A DNA stretch of 17,758 nt, from assembly GCA_964401385.1 (NCBI GenBank), contig CAYNYF010000088.1:1-17758 (forward strand), in the 5' to 3' direction. Source of the DNA: CAYNYF01 sp964401385. GTDB taxonomy: Bacteria > Planctomycetota > Phycisphaerae > SM23-33. The notes beneath the pieces were generated by a model. That model did not search any database. It worked only from the letters and a program-made list of their open reading frames with translations, and had not been told where the DNA came from. How positions within the stretch are numbered: position 1 is the stretch's first letter; every line of letters starts with the position of its first letter. The translations under genes were made by a program, and so were the position numbers. Shown here in pieces: positions 6,910 to 13,673 of the stretch.

Positions 6910-6923
6910 GGCGCACGTGCGCC
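6910..6923. other. 14-bp perfect palindrome
   Basis: GGCGCACGTGCGCC is fully self-complementary and lies about 30 bp upstream of the proposed -35 box. It could be a binding site for a dimeric regulator of the operon, or a second stem of the structured region; nothing else supports either role. Confidence 0.35.
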
Positions 6924-6954
6924 GGGCGGCGCGGGCGATGCGGGGTTCTATCGC

Positions 6955-6983
6955 TTTACAGGCTGGTGCCCATTCCGTATTGT
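6955..6983 (+). promoter_or_regulatory. sigma-70-like promoter of the polysaccharide operon, probably leaderless
   Basis: TTTACA (6955-6960, five of six to consensus) and TATTGT (6978-6983, four of six) are separated by exactly 17 bp. Transcription would start about 6990-6991, at the A of the ATG of the first operon gene. That gene has no visible Shine-Dalgarno sequence, which fits a leaderless message. Confidence 0.45.
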
Positions 6984-6990
6984 CCCCGCT

Positions 6991-8718
6991 ATGGCCACCG
7001 GCTCGATCGAGAGTGTGCCCACCCCGGCGGGGCCAAGCCGAGCGTGGACAAAGGGTCTTGGGCAGCTCGCACTGGTGTTGCTGGTCTGTGCCGGGCTGCG
7101 CGTCTGGCTGATACGGCATACGGAAGTCATCGCCAAGGATGGGCTCGTCTACATCGAGATGGCCCGCGCCTGGTCGGCCGACCCGCTGGCCGTCGCGCGC
7201 GATTACAGCTACCACATCGGCTATCCGGTCTCGATGGTCGGCTGCCACCGGGCGTTGACGGCGCTGGGCGGGCCGGCGGACCCGCCGGGCTGGGAGCTTT
7301 CCGGTCAGATCATCTCGCTGCTGGCCGGCCTGGCCGCGATGATCGCGGTCTGGCTGTTCGCCGGGATGGTCTTCGATTGGCGGGTCGCATGGGTGACCGC
7401 GCTTGTGTTCGGCGTCGGACGAAAGTGGGCGGCGCTCAGTGCGGACGTGCTGAGCGACGCGCTGGCCGTCTGCCTGCAAATGTGGGCGCTGGTATTGGCC
7501 CTGGCGGCCGTGACGTGGCTGGGGCGGCGGAGCAAGCGGGCCTTGGTGTTGGCCGCCGGCGTGGGGTTGTGCAGCGGGGCCGGATATCTCGTCCGCCCCG
7601 AAGCCCTGCTCGTGCCGGTGCTGGCGGCGGTGCTGTGGCTGGCATGCCAACTGCGGACCCGCGCGAGCTGGCGGCTCACGCTGGCGAGCATGGGCGTCGC
7701 CCTGCTGACGACGGCCGCCTGCGCCGCGCCCTACGTGGCGGCGATCGGCGGCCTGACACACAAGAAGAATCTCAGGGACATCCTGGCCCTGCACGTGGCC
7801 GGGGGCGGCGGTCCGGGCCGTGCGGGGGTCGCGCTGCTGCCGCTGGCCGCAACGTGCAAGTTCCTCAGTCAGCTTACGGAAGCCATGCATCCGGCCGTGG
7901 CAACTCTCGCGGGCCTGTGGCTGGCGGCGTGGATCGGAATGCGGGTGCTTCGGTTGAGACTGCCGCCGGCCGGATCGGTTTCGCCCCGGTGGCCGGGGGC
8001 CGTCGTCATGGTTGCGGCGGCGGCGATTCTGGCCCCGCTGTGGATCAACTTTCACACGAAGGTGGGCTATCTTTCGCACCGGCACGTCATGTTTCTGGCG
8101 GCCGTGCTGTCGCCCCTGGCCGGCGCGGGGGCCCTGCTCCTGGCCGAATGCGTGCGGGCCCTGGCCAAGGCGGCGGGCTTGCGGCTGGCAGCGGGTGCCG
8201 TGATTGGGCTGGTCGTGGGCGGCACGGCCGTCGGCCTGATCGTTCACAGCCTCCGGCCGCTGCACGCGGGCAAGGGTTACCTCCGTGAAGCGGGAAAGTA
8301 CGTTGGTTCGATCAGCGGCCCGGATGACTTTCTTTTGACGGACAGTGCCCGGGTCATTTACTACGCCCAGGTAAAGGGTCATCGCCTGTACCATACCGAA
8401 ATAAGCCGCCAGGCACTTCTGCGGCACGTGCCGCCGCCGGGCCCGGGCGTCACCTACGTCGCCATCAGCAACGCAGAGCTGTCGCGGGCCCCGGGGCTGC
8501 GGGACTGGCTCGACCAACCTGCGTTCGTTCCGCTGCGCGAGTTCGTCCGGCCCGGGCAAGCAGGCACGGACCGCATTCGCGTCTACCGGGTGGATGTCGA
8601 GGCGCTGGAAGCTGCGCGGGCGAGCCCGTCCATCCGCCCGGTGACGTATTCACCGGGCGGCGATGACATGGGAGCCCGCCAACCGCCGGGACGCCATGCG
8701 TATTGCCCTGGTACATGA
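6991..8718 (+). CDS. GT-C-type membrane glycosyltransferase (PMT/ArnT-like)
   Basis: The product is 575 residues. A first hydrophobic span (about 24-42) is followed by the external acidic loop AKDGLVYIEMARAW, with Asp50 in the position typical of the catalytic Asp of GT-C enzymes. Several spans follow, then AGYLVRPEALLVPVLAAVLW, whose RPE motif (202-204) is common in this fold, and more spans up to about residue 430. A soluble C-terminal domain of about 140 residues closes the protein. It probably moves a sugar from a polyprenyl-phosphate donor on the outer face of the inner membrane. The donor and acceptor are unknown. The start at ATG 6991 was chosen because upstream residues are Gly/Pro/Arg-rich and unlike the family. 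It opens the operon and overlaps the next gene by 23 nt. Confidence 0.75.
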   Translation: MATGSIESVPTPAGPSRAWTKGLGQLALVLLVCAGLRVWLIRHTEVIAKDGLVYIEMARAWSADPLAVARDYSYHIGYPVSMVGCHRALTALGGPADPPGWELSGQIISLLAGLAAMIAVWLFAGMVFDWRVAWVTALVFGVGRKWAALSADVLSDALAVCLQMWALVLALAAVTWLGRRSKRALVLAAGVGLCSGAGYLVRPEALLVPVLAAVLWLACQLRTRASWRLTLASMGVALLTTAACAAPYVAAIGGLTHKKNLRDILALHVAGGGGPGRAGVALLPLAATCKFLSQLTEAMHPAVATLAGLWLAAWIGMRVLRLRLPPAGSVSPRWPGAVVMVAAAAILAPLWINFHTKVGYLSHRHVMFLAAVLSPLAGAGALLLAECVRALAKAAGLRLAAGAVIGLVVGGTAVGLIVHSLRPLHAGKGYLREAGKYVGSISGPDDFLLTDSARVIYYAQVKGHRLYHTEISRQALLRHVPPPGPGVTYVAISNAELSRAPGLRDWLDQPAFVPLREFVRPGQAGTDRIRVYRVDVEALEAARASPSIRPVTYSPGGDDMGARQPPGRHAYCPGT

Positions 8719-9877
8719 CTGGCTCACGGGGATGCGGGGCGGGGAGAAGGTCGTCAGCGCCCTCTGCCGGCTGCTGCCGGAGGCGGACCTGCTCACGCTG
8801 GTGCACGCTCGCGGGGCCTGCGATCGCCGGATCGAGCGGATGCGGATCATCACGAGCTTCCTGAACGACCTGCCGGCCGTCCGGCGCTATTACCGCTACC
8901 TGCTGCCGGCCATGCCGCTTGCCATCGAGCGCCTCAGCGCCGGCCACTACGATCTAATCATCTCCTCCAGCCACTGTGTGGCGAAGGGAATCGTCCGATC
9001 ACCGAACGCCGCCCACATCTGCTACTGTCATACGCCCATGCGCTACGCCTGGTCCCAGGGGCAGGCCTACCGGCGGAATATGGGGCTGGCGGGCCTGGCC
9101 CTGCGGGCCGTGCGCGGATACCTCCGCGCGTGGGATCTCCGCAGCGCCGCCCACGTGGACTTCTTTATCGCCAACAGCAGGAACGTCGCCGGGCGGATTT
9201 GGCGGACGTACCGCCGTCACGCCGAGGTGGTGTATCCGCCCGTCGACACGGGCTTCTTCACGCCGTCGGACGCCGCCCGCGAGCCGTTCTATCTGATGGT
9301 CACGGCCCTGGCTCCCTACAAGCGGGTCGATCAGGCCATCGCCGCGTTCGCGAAGCTCCCTCGCCCGCTGCGAATCATCGGCTCCGGGCAGGAGATGAAG
9401 AAGCTGCGGCGGACGTGTCCGGCGAACGTGACGCTGATGGGCTGGCAGTGCGACGAGGTGGTCCGAGAGCATTACCGCCGGTGCCGGGCTTTGGTGTTTC
9501 CCGGGGAGGAGGATTTTGGTATGGTGCCGCTGGAGGCTATGGCGTGCGGCGCTCCGGTGATTGCATACGGGGCGGGCGGAGCGCTGGAGACGGTTCTGGA
9601 CGTGCAGCAGCAAACCGCCTCCGGGCCGACGGGCTTATTGTATGAGCAGCCGATGGTTGACGCCTTGGTCTCGGCCGTGACCAGGTTCGAACAATTCGAA
9701 GATCGCTTCGAAAGGCGTCGGCTCGTCGCTTGGGCCAAGCGCTTCAGCGAGGAGAAGTTTTTTGAGCGGTTTAAGCGCGCAGTTCGTCCGCTGCTTCACA
9801 TCAAAGGGGTCGATGAGCCATGGTCAAACGCTACAACCGCGCGGTCGTCGCCCTGGCAGGCGCAAGTGACATCCTGA
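8696..9877 (+). CDS. glycosyltransferase family 4
   Basis: The product is 393 residues with the GT-B fold, probably cytoplasmic and membrane-associated. The acceptor-side N-terminal domain begins MRIALVHDWLTGMRGGEKV, with the GGEK loop (15-18) and CYCHTPMRYAWS (109-120). The nucleotide-sugar domain has ALAPYKRVDQAI (204-215), IIGSGQEM (227-234) and the retaining EX7E pair Glu272/Glu280 in EEDFGMVPLEAMACGAPVIA. It resembles mannosyltransferase-like GT4 enzymes that add sugars to a lipid-linked repeat unit. The start at 8696 is set by the conserved N-terminus; translation from 8663 adds 11 residues. Its 3' end overlaps the next gene by 58 nt, and the last 20 or so residues are Ser/Thr-rich and not typical, so the tail may have been extended by loss of an earlier stop. 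Confidence 0.9.
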   Translation: MRIALVHDWLTGMRGGEKVVSALCRLLPEADLLTLVHARGACDRRIERMRIITSFLNDLPAVRRYYRYLLPAMPLAIERLSAGHYDLIISSSHCVAKGIVRSPNAAHICYCHTPMRYAWSQGQAYRRNMGLAGLALRAVRGYLRAWDLRSAAHVDFFIANSRNVAGRIWRTYRRHAEVVYPPVDTGFFTPSDAAREPFYLMVTALAPYKRVDQAIAAFAKLPRPLRIIGSGQEMKKLRRTCPANVTLMGWQCDEVVREHYRRCRALVFPGEEDFGMVPLEAMACGAPVIAYGAGGALETVLDVQQQTASGPTGLLYEQPMVDALVSAVTRFEQFEDRFERRRLVAWAKRFSEEKFFERFKRAVRPLLHIKGVDEPWSNATTARSSPWQAQVTS

Positions 9878-11262
9878 CGGCCGTCGCCGCCTGGGTGATC
9901 GGCTATTTCCTGCGGTACCTTGGGGGTTTGGCGGGCTTGACGCAACACCCGCTGCCGCCGTTCTCGAACTTCGCGCTGCCGATGGTCCTGTCGCTGGTCC
10001 TGCTGGTCCTCGTCTTCAGCCGACTCGACCTGTACGGACCCAAACGAACCAAGAGCCTGCTGGCGGAGTCCGGCCAGCTCGTGCGGGCGGTGTGCATTGT
10101 GTGGGGCGTTACGTACGTAATAGCAAATTTCTCACGCCAAGCGACCGTCTCGCGCCTGATGATGGCCTCGGTTCTGGCCGTGTGGCTGCCCCTCGGGATC
10201 GCCACCAGACTGACGGGCAGGGCCCTGCTTCGCTGGTTTCGGCGCCGGGGCAGGAACCTGCACATGGCCGCCATTGCCGGAACGGGCCGTCTGGCGCAGA
10301 AGGTGTACCAGGGGCTCCTGCGCAACCGCTGGACGGGCATTCAGCCGGCGTACTTCGTGGACAGTCAAGGCGTCGGTCAGACGCTCTCCGGCCTGGAGGT
10401 GCTGGGGCCGTTCGAGAAGATCGATCAGGTGATCGCCGCACGACCCGTGGACATTGTGTTCGTCGCGCTGCGGCGGGAGCGCCACGAGGACATCAGGGAA
10501 GTTCTCGACCGGCTGGCCACCACGGCGGTGGACGTGCGCTTCGTGCCCGACCTGAAGTCATCGTATGTTCTCGGGCATGATGTGAGCGTCCTGGAGGGCT
10601 TGCCGGTCATCTCCATGACCCACAGCCCCCAGCACGGCTGGGACGCCTTGCTGAAACGCATGTTCGACGTGGTGGCCGCGGCCGTGGGAATTGCCCTCCT
10701 AGCGGTGCCGATGGGGGTTGTCGCTCTGATCATCAAGCTGTCCAGCCCGGGACGTGTGTTCTACCGTCAATGGCGAGCTGGCCTCGGAGGGAAGCGCTTC
10801 CGGATTATCAAGTTCCGCACCATGGTGCAGAACGCCGAGAAGCACACCGGACCGATCTGGGCCGCCAGCCACGACCCGCGGGCGACGCGATTCGGCCGAT
10901 TCCTGCGCCGCACCAGCCTGGATGAACTGCCTCAGCTCTTCAACGTTCTCCTGGGCCAGATGTCGCTGATTGGCCCGCGCCCGGAGCGGCCGGAGCTGAT
11001 CGAGCGCTTCCGCAAGCAGATGCCGCGATACATGCTGCGGCACCAGGTCCGGGCCGGACTGACCGGCTGGGCGCAGGCGAACGGCTTTCGCGGGCGAACG
11101 TCCCTCCGCAAGCGCCTCCAGTATGATTTGTACTACATCAGGAAGTGGTCTTTCGCCTTGGACCTGCGCATTCTTCTCATGACCGTGTTCGGCGGGTCGG
11201 CCCGCCGGGCGGCCCGCCGGGCGGCACGCCGGGAACGCCGCGTCGCCCTTCCCGGCCCGTGA
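9820..11262 (+). CDS. polyprenyl glycosylphosphotransferase (WcaJ/EpsE-type initiating sugar transferase)
   Basis: The enzyme transfers a sugar-1-phosphate from a nucleotide sugar to undecaprenyl phosphate, the first step of Wzx/Wzy-dependent polysaccharide synthesis. The 480 residues show about four N-terminal membrane spans (10-32, 52-68, 88-104, 112-130), a Rossmann-like domain (about 148-245, with AGTGRLAQKVYQGLL), then a fifth hydrophobic segment (282-308). The catalytic PglC-like domain follows, with KFRTM (331-335), TSLDELPQLFNVLLGQMSL (365-383), GPRPERPE (385-392) and RAGLTGWAQANGFRG (411-425). All expected catalytic residues are visible. The C-terminus carries an unusual Arg/Ala tail encoded by three 12-bp tandem repeats. 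A hairpin (11263-11276) starts right after the stop. Confidence 0.93.
   Translation: MVKRYNRAVVALAGASDILTAVAAWVIGYFLRYLGGLAGLTQHPLPPFSNFALPMVLSLVLLVLVFSRLDLYGPKRTKSLLAESGQLVRAVCIVWGVTYVIANFSRQATVSRLMMASVLAVWLPLGIATRLTGRALLRWFRRRGRNLHMAAIAGTGRLAQKVYQGLLRNRWTGIQPAYFVDSQGVGQTLSGLEVLGPFEKIDQVIAARPVDIVFVALRRERHEDIREVLDRLATTAVDVRFVPDLKSSYVLGHDVSVLEGLPVISMTHSPQHGWDALLKRMFDVVAAAVGIALLAVPMGVVALIIKLSSPGRVFYRQWRAGLGGKRFRIIKFRTMVQNAEKHTGPIWAASHDPRATRFGRFLRRTSLDELPQLFNVLLGQMSLIGPRPERPELIERFRKQMPRYMLRHQVRAGLTGWAQANGFRGRTSLRKRLQYDLYYIRKWSFALDLRILLMTVFGGSARRAARRAARRERRVALPGP
11198..11233 (+). repeat. three tandem 12-bp repeats inside a coding region
   Basis: CGGCCCGCCGGG occurs at 11198 and 11210 and again with one change (CGGCACGCCGGG) at 11222. 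The units keep frame and encode the ARRAARRAAR part of the tail of the initiating transferase, beyond the usual end of that family. Confidence 0.8.
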
Positions 11263-11357
11263 AGGCGCGGGCGCCTGCGGGACCACCGGGATGCGATGCT
11301 TTGCCGCTCGTGACGCAGAGCCCATATCGGCCAGAGCGCCTTCTTTCCCGGCCCGTG
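11249..11357 (+). repeat. 13-bp direct repeats flanking the transferase-flippase spacer
   Basis: TTCCCGGCCCGTG occurs at 11249-11261, across the transferase stop, and at 11345-11357. The 83 nt between them include a 6-bp perfect hairpin (AGGCGC-GG-GCGCCT, 11263-11276) and nothing coding that I recognise. There is no T-run, so it is not a clear terminator. Confidence 0.45.
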
Positions 11358-11406
11358 TCAACCAGCCAGGTCGTGCATCGACCCGTGAGTAAAGAGAAAG
11401 CAACCG

Positions 11407-12942
11407 GTGGACGGGAATCTTGAGGAAGGCTCTGATCGGAGCGGCCCCGGGCTCGGCCGGGGGTCGGCGCGCGGCGCCCAGGGCACCGTGCCGAAGGCCG
11501 GCTCGCCGCTGTTGGCGCGACACGCCCTCGGCGCCCTGGTGACTCTGTCCGGGACTGTGTTTCTGTCCCTGACCCTGGGGCTTGCCGGATGGGGGGTTTT
11601 TGCGACGGCGATCTTCCTCTTCGTCGCGATGGAGGGAATCCTGGCCAACAACGGCATCGCGGCCTTCATTATCCAGAATCCCAAATCGCAGCCCGTCCAG
11701 GAGGCAACCGGCAACACCCTTCAGTGTCTCGTGGGGCTGTTGGTGTTTTGTGTTTCGCTCGGACTGGCGGCGGCCTTCGCCATCGCGGGCAAGGCGGGCG
11801 CCAGACCGCTCGTCATTCTTTTCCCGCTCGCAGGCTGCGGGGCGTTTCTGACGAGCTTCTCCACGGTTCCCATGGCCCTGATGGCCAAGAAGCTTCGTTT
11901 CCGCTCCGTTGCCCGAATCGAACTGAGCGGCGTGGTCGCCTTGTATGGTCTTGCCGTCGTCCTGGCGGCCGCGGGCGCCGGCGTGGAGCTGCTCGGGATC
12001 GCCTTCGTCGCCAAAGGCGCCGTTTCGGCGGTCCTGGCGTTTGTCTTTGCCAGGCCCCGAAAACTTTTTGCCCTCAAGCGGTCCTCCCTCAGGGAGATTT
12101 ACAGAACGGGAGGCCCCATCGCCCTGTCCAACGTGGGCGCCTGGTTCACGGAGGCCGGCATCCCGCTGATGGCCGGGGCGCTCCTGGGGACGGCGGCGCT
12201 GGGAATCTATCGCATTGCCTACACCATCCTGAACTACCCGCGCGTGCTGGCGTACATTTTCGGAAGGGTCCTTTTCAGCGTTCTGTCGGCCGAGGACAGA
12301 GACGACGTGAGAAGAAAGCTCGCGTGGAGGACGTTTCTGGGGCTGGGCATCATGTTGAGTCCGACCATCCTGACGATTGGAGCACTGGCGCCAGTCTGGG
12401 CGGCCGGCATTTTCCGCAAGCCCGAGTGGTCGGCTCTGCCTTCCGTGTTCCTCGTGGCCGGCTTCCACTGGACGTTGTATACGCTGGTCTACATTCCGAT
12501 ACAGGCACTGATCGTCGCCCGAAGGACGCAAAGCGTGATCGCCTACTTCGCGGTCTACTCGGCCGTCTTTCTGGTTGGGACGGTTCTGCTTTCACCGGTT
12601 CTCGACATTCTGTTGATGCCGGTCGCCGGCGCGTTGGCGGCCGTGGCCGGCCTGCCGCTGCTGCTGCATCGTTTTCGCCAGACGTACCGCGGCGGAAGCT
12701 CCTGGGTGTTGGTGCAGCAACTGCTCGTGCTTCTGCCCGTCTGCGGCGTCGTCTGGTACCTCGGCGGCGCAGGGAAGGCGGCCGTGGCGGTTCTGATATG
12801 GTTTGCGGCCGTCGGGCTCCACCTTGCACTACACCGGCGCGCCCGTTACTATGCATGGTCGTTCTTGCTGGGTTTCGTTTCAGGAGCAAAGGATCAGGGG
12901 GCGCCGGCCGGCTCGGACGCTGGGAACAAAGACAGGAATTAG
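11407..12942 (+). CDS. Wzx-type polysaccharide flippase (MOP/PST family)
   Basis: The product is 511 residues and strongly hydrophobic, with about 12 membrane spans from residue 38 to about 490. It would flip the lipid-linked repeat unit across the inner membrane. Features of the Polysacc_synt family are LAGWGVFATAIFLFVAMEGILANNGIAAFIIQ near the start, and in the middle GGPIALSNVGAWFTEAGIPL followed by ALGIYRIAYTILNYP. The first 35 residues are Gly/Arg/Ser-rich. GTG 11407 is the only start that keeps them, with AGAG about 10 nt upstream; a later start near residue 27 is possible. It comes 144 nt after the initiating transferase and 5 nt before the methyltransferase. Family assignment is good; substrate is unknown. 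Confidence 0.85.
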   Translation: MDGNLEEGSDRSGPGLGRGSARGAQGTVPKAGSPLLARHALGALVTLSGTVFLSLTLGLAGWGVFATAIFLFVAMEGILANNGIAAFIIQNPKSQPVQEATGNTLQCLVGLLVFCVSLGLAAAFAIAGKAGARPLVILFPLAGCGAFLTSFSTVPMALMAKKLRFRSVARIELSGVVALYGLAVVLAAAGAGVELLGIAFVAKGAVSAVLAFVFARPRKLFALKRSSLREIYRTGGPIALSNVGAWFTEAGIPLMAGALLGTAALGIYRIAYTILNYPRVLAYIFGRVLFSVLSAEDRDDVRRKLAWRTFLGLGIMLSPTILTIGALAPVWAAGIFRKPEWSALPSVFLVAGFHWTLYTLVYIPIQALIVARRTQSVIAYFAVYSAVFLVGTVLLSPVLDILLMPVAGALAAVAGLPLLLHRFRQTYRGGSSWVLVQQLLVLLPVCGVVWYLGGAGKAAVAVLIWFAAVGLHLALHRRARYYAWSFLLGFVSGAKDQGAPAGSDAGNKDRN

Positions 12943-12947
12943 GGCGC

Positions 12948-13673
12948 ATGGACTGCCCGGCATGCGGAACGACAAGAATTGACCGCCAAGTCCTCCAACG
13001 ACATAAACGGTACCGGCTGTATCAGTGTGGGCGGTGTGGCGTGCAGTTCTGGTGGCCGACGAAGCACCCCGGGGCGGCATGGTATGCCGAGTGCGACATC
13101 TACGGAGGGCGTATCTTCGGCGCCAATCACTCGCGTACCTTCTGGAATCACAGGCAGTTCCTCATGGAGCCGTTGGCCAGAGGAGACCTGCTCGACGTGG
13201 CTTGCGGGGAGGGAGCCTTCTTGGCCGCCGCGCAGCGGGCCGGATACCGCGTCAATGGCATCGACTTTGACGCGGAGGCCGTCCGAATCGCCAGGGAATC
13301 CCTGGGGCTGGAACGAGTATGGCCTATCTCAGTTGATGATTTCATGGCTGAGACCCAGCGGCGGTTCGACGTCGTCACGATCCGGCAGCAGCAAATGAAC
13401 ACGGAAGGCATGCTGACCGTGCTGCACCGTATGATGCCCTACGGAATTCTGTGGCACCGGGCCGGGCGGCTCCTGGCCAAGCGTGGCCGGGCCTCTCGCG
13501 GGGAGACTGCTCATCTTGCCAGAAAGGCATTGATTCGCGGCATGCGAGCCTTGCGGGCGGCACATAGACTGGCGCTGGTGCCCGCTGCGGCCATGACTGC
13601 CTTCATCCTGCGCCGCCGCGGACAACTGGGCCTTGGGCTGTACGCGTGCGCCAGAGTCAGGGACGATTCATGA
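12948..13673 (+). CDS. class I SAM-dependent methyltransferase, zinc-ribbon N-terminus, internally shortened
   Basis: The product is 241 residues. The N-terminal zinc ribbon has Cys3/Cys6 and Cys27/Cys30 (CPACG, CGRCG). The SAM-binding fold follows: LLDVACGEGAFL (81-92), the acidic strand end NGIDFD (Asp106), and FDVVTI (140-145), where motif IV is expected. After that the usual EHL...LRPGG...VPN stretch is missing, and the chain jumps to what looks like the family's basic C-terminal helices. Relatives are usually about 300 residues, so about 60-80 seem deleted in frame, and activity is doubtful. From codon 180 on, the DNA recurs at 15030-15221. The stop overlaps the next gene's start (ATGATGA). 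The start at ATG 12948 has AGGA about 10 nt upstream. Enzymes of this type often modify sugars in O-antigen loci. Confidence 0.75.
   Translation: MDCPACGTTRIDRQVLQRHKRYRLYQCGRCGVQFWWPTKHPGAAWYAECDIYGGRIFGANHSRTFWNHRQFLMEPLARGDLLDVACGEGAFLAAAQRAGYRVNGIDFDAEAVRIARESLGLERVWPISVDDFMAETQRRFDVVTIRQQQMNTEGMLTVLHRMMPYGILWHRAGRLLAKRGRASRGETAHLARKALIRGMRALRAAHRLALVPAAAMTAFILRRRGQLGLGLYACARVRDDS
13485..13667 (+). repeat. 183-bp direct repeat, copy 1 (methyltransferase 3' end)
   Basis: This segment matches 15030-15212 with seven differences (at 13603, 13604, 13619, 13628, 13654, 13656 and 13662), about 96% identity. The first 118 bp are identical. The copies are offset by 1545 bp in the same orientation. 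Similarity begins abruptly at codon 180 of the methyltransferase. Confidence 0.92.

Larger units (their letters stand above)
6484..6990. other. divergent gene-free region with IS relic, hairpins and promoter
   Basis: These 507 nt lie between the leftward membrane-protein gene and the rightward polysaccharide operon. From left to right they hold about 150 nt with nothing recognised, a transposase relic (6641-6842), two strong hairpins (6871-6894 and 6910-6923), and a sigma-70-like promoter just before the first operon gene. Confidence 0.6.

Noticed and set aside
6697..8559. A 620-residue open frame on the minus strand opposite the GT-C gene.
   Set aside because: The composition (Arg/Gln/His/Gly-rich, no domains) is typical of antisense shadows in GC-rich genes, and the plus-strand gene has clear family motifs.
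10699..12531. A 610-residue open frame on the minus strand opposite the transferase and flippase genes.
   Set aside because: It spans two real genes and their spacer, has a low-complexity composition and shows no recognisable fold.
11589..13673. A 694-residue open frame that would fuse a long N-terminal part to the methyltransferase.
   Set aside because: Everything before 12948 is the out-of-frame shadow of the flippase gene. It is Arg/Gly/Pro-rich and lacks any domain; the methyltransferase starts naturally with its zinc ribbon at 12948.
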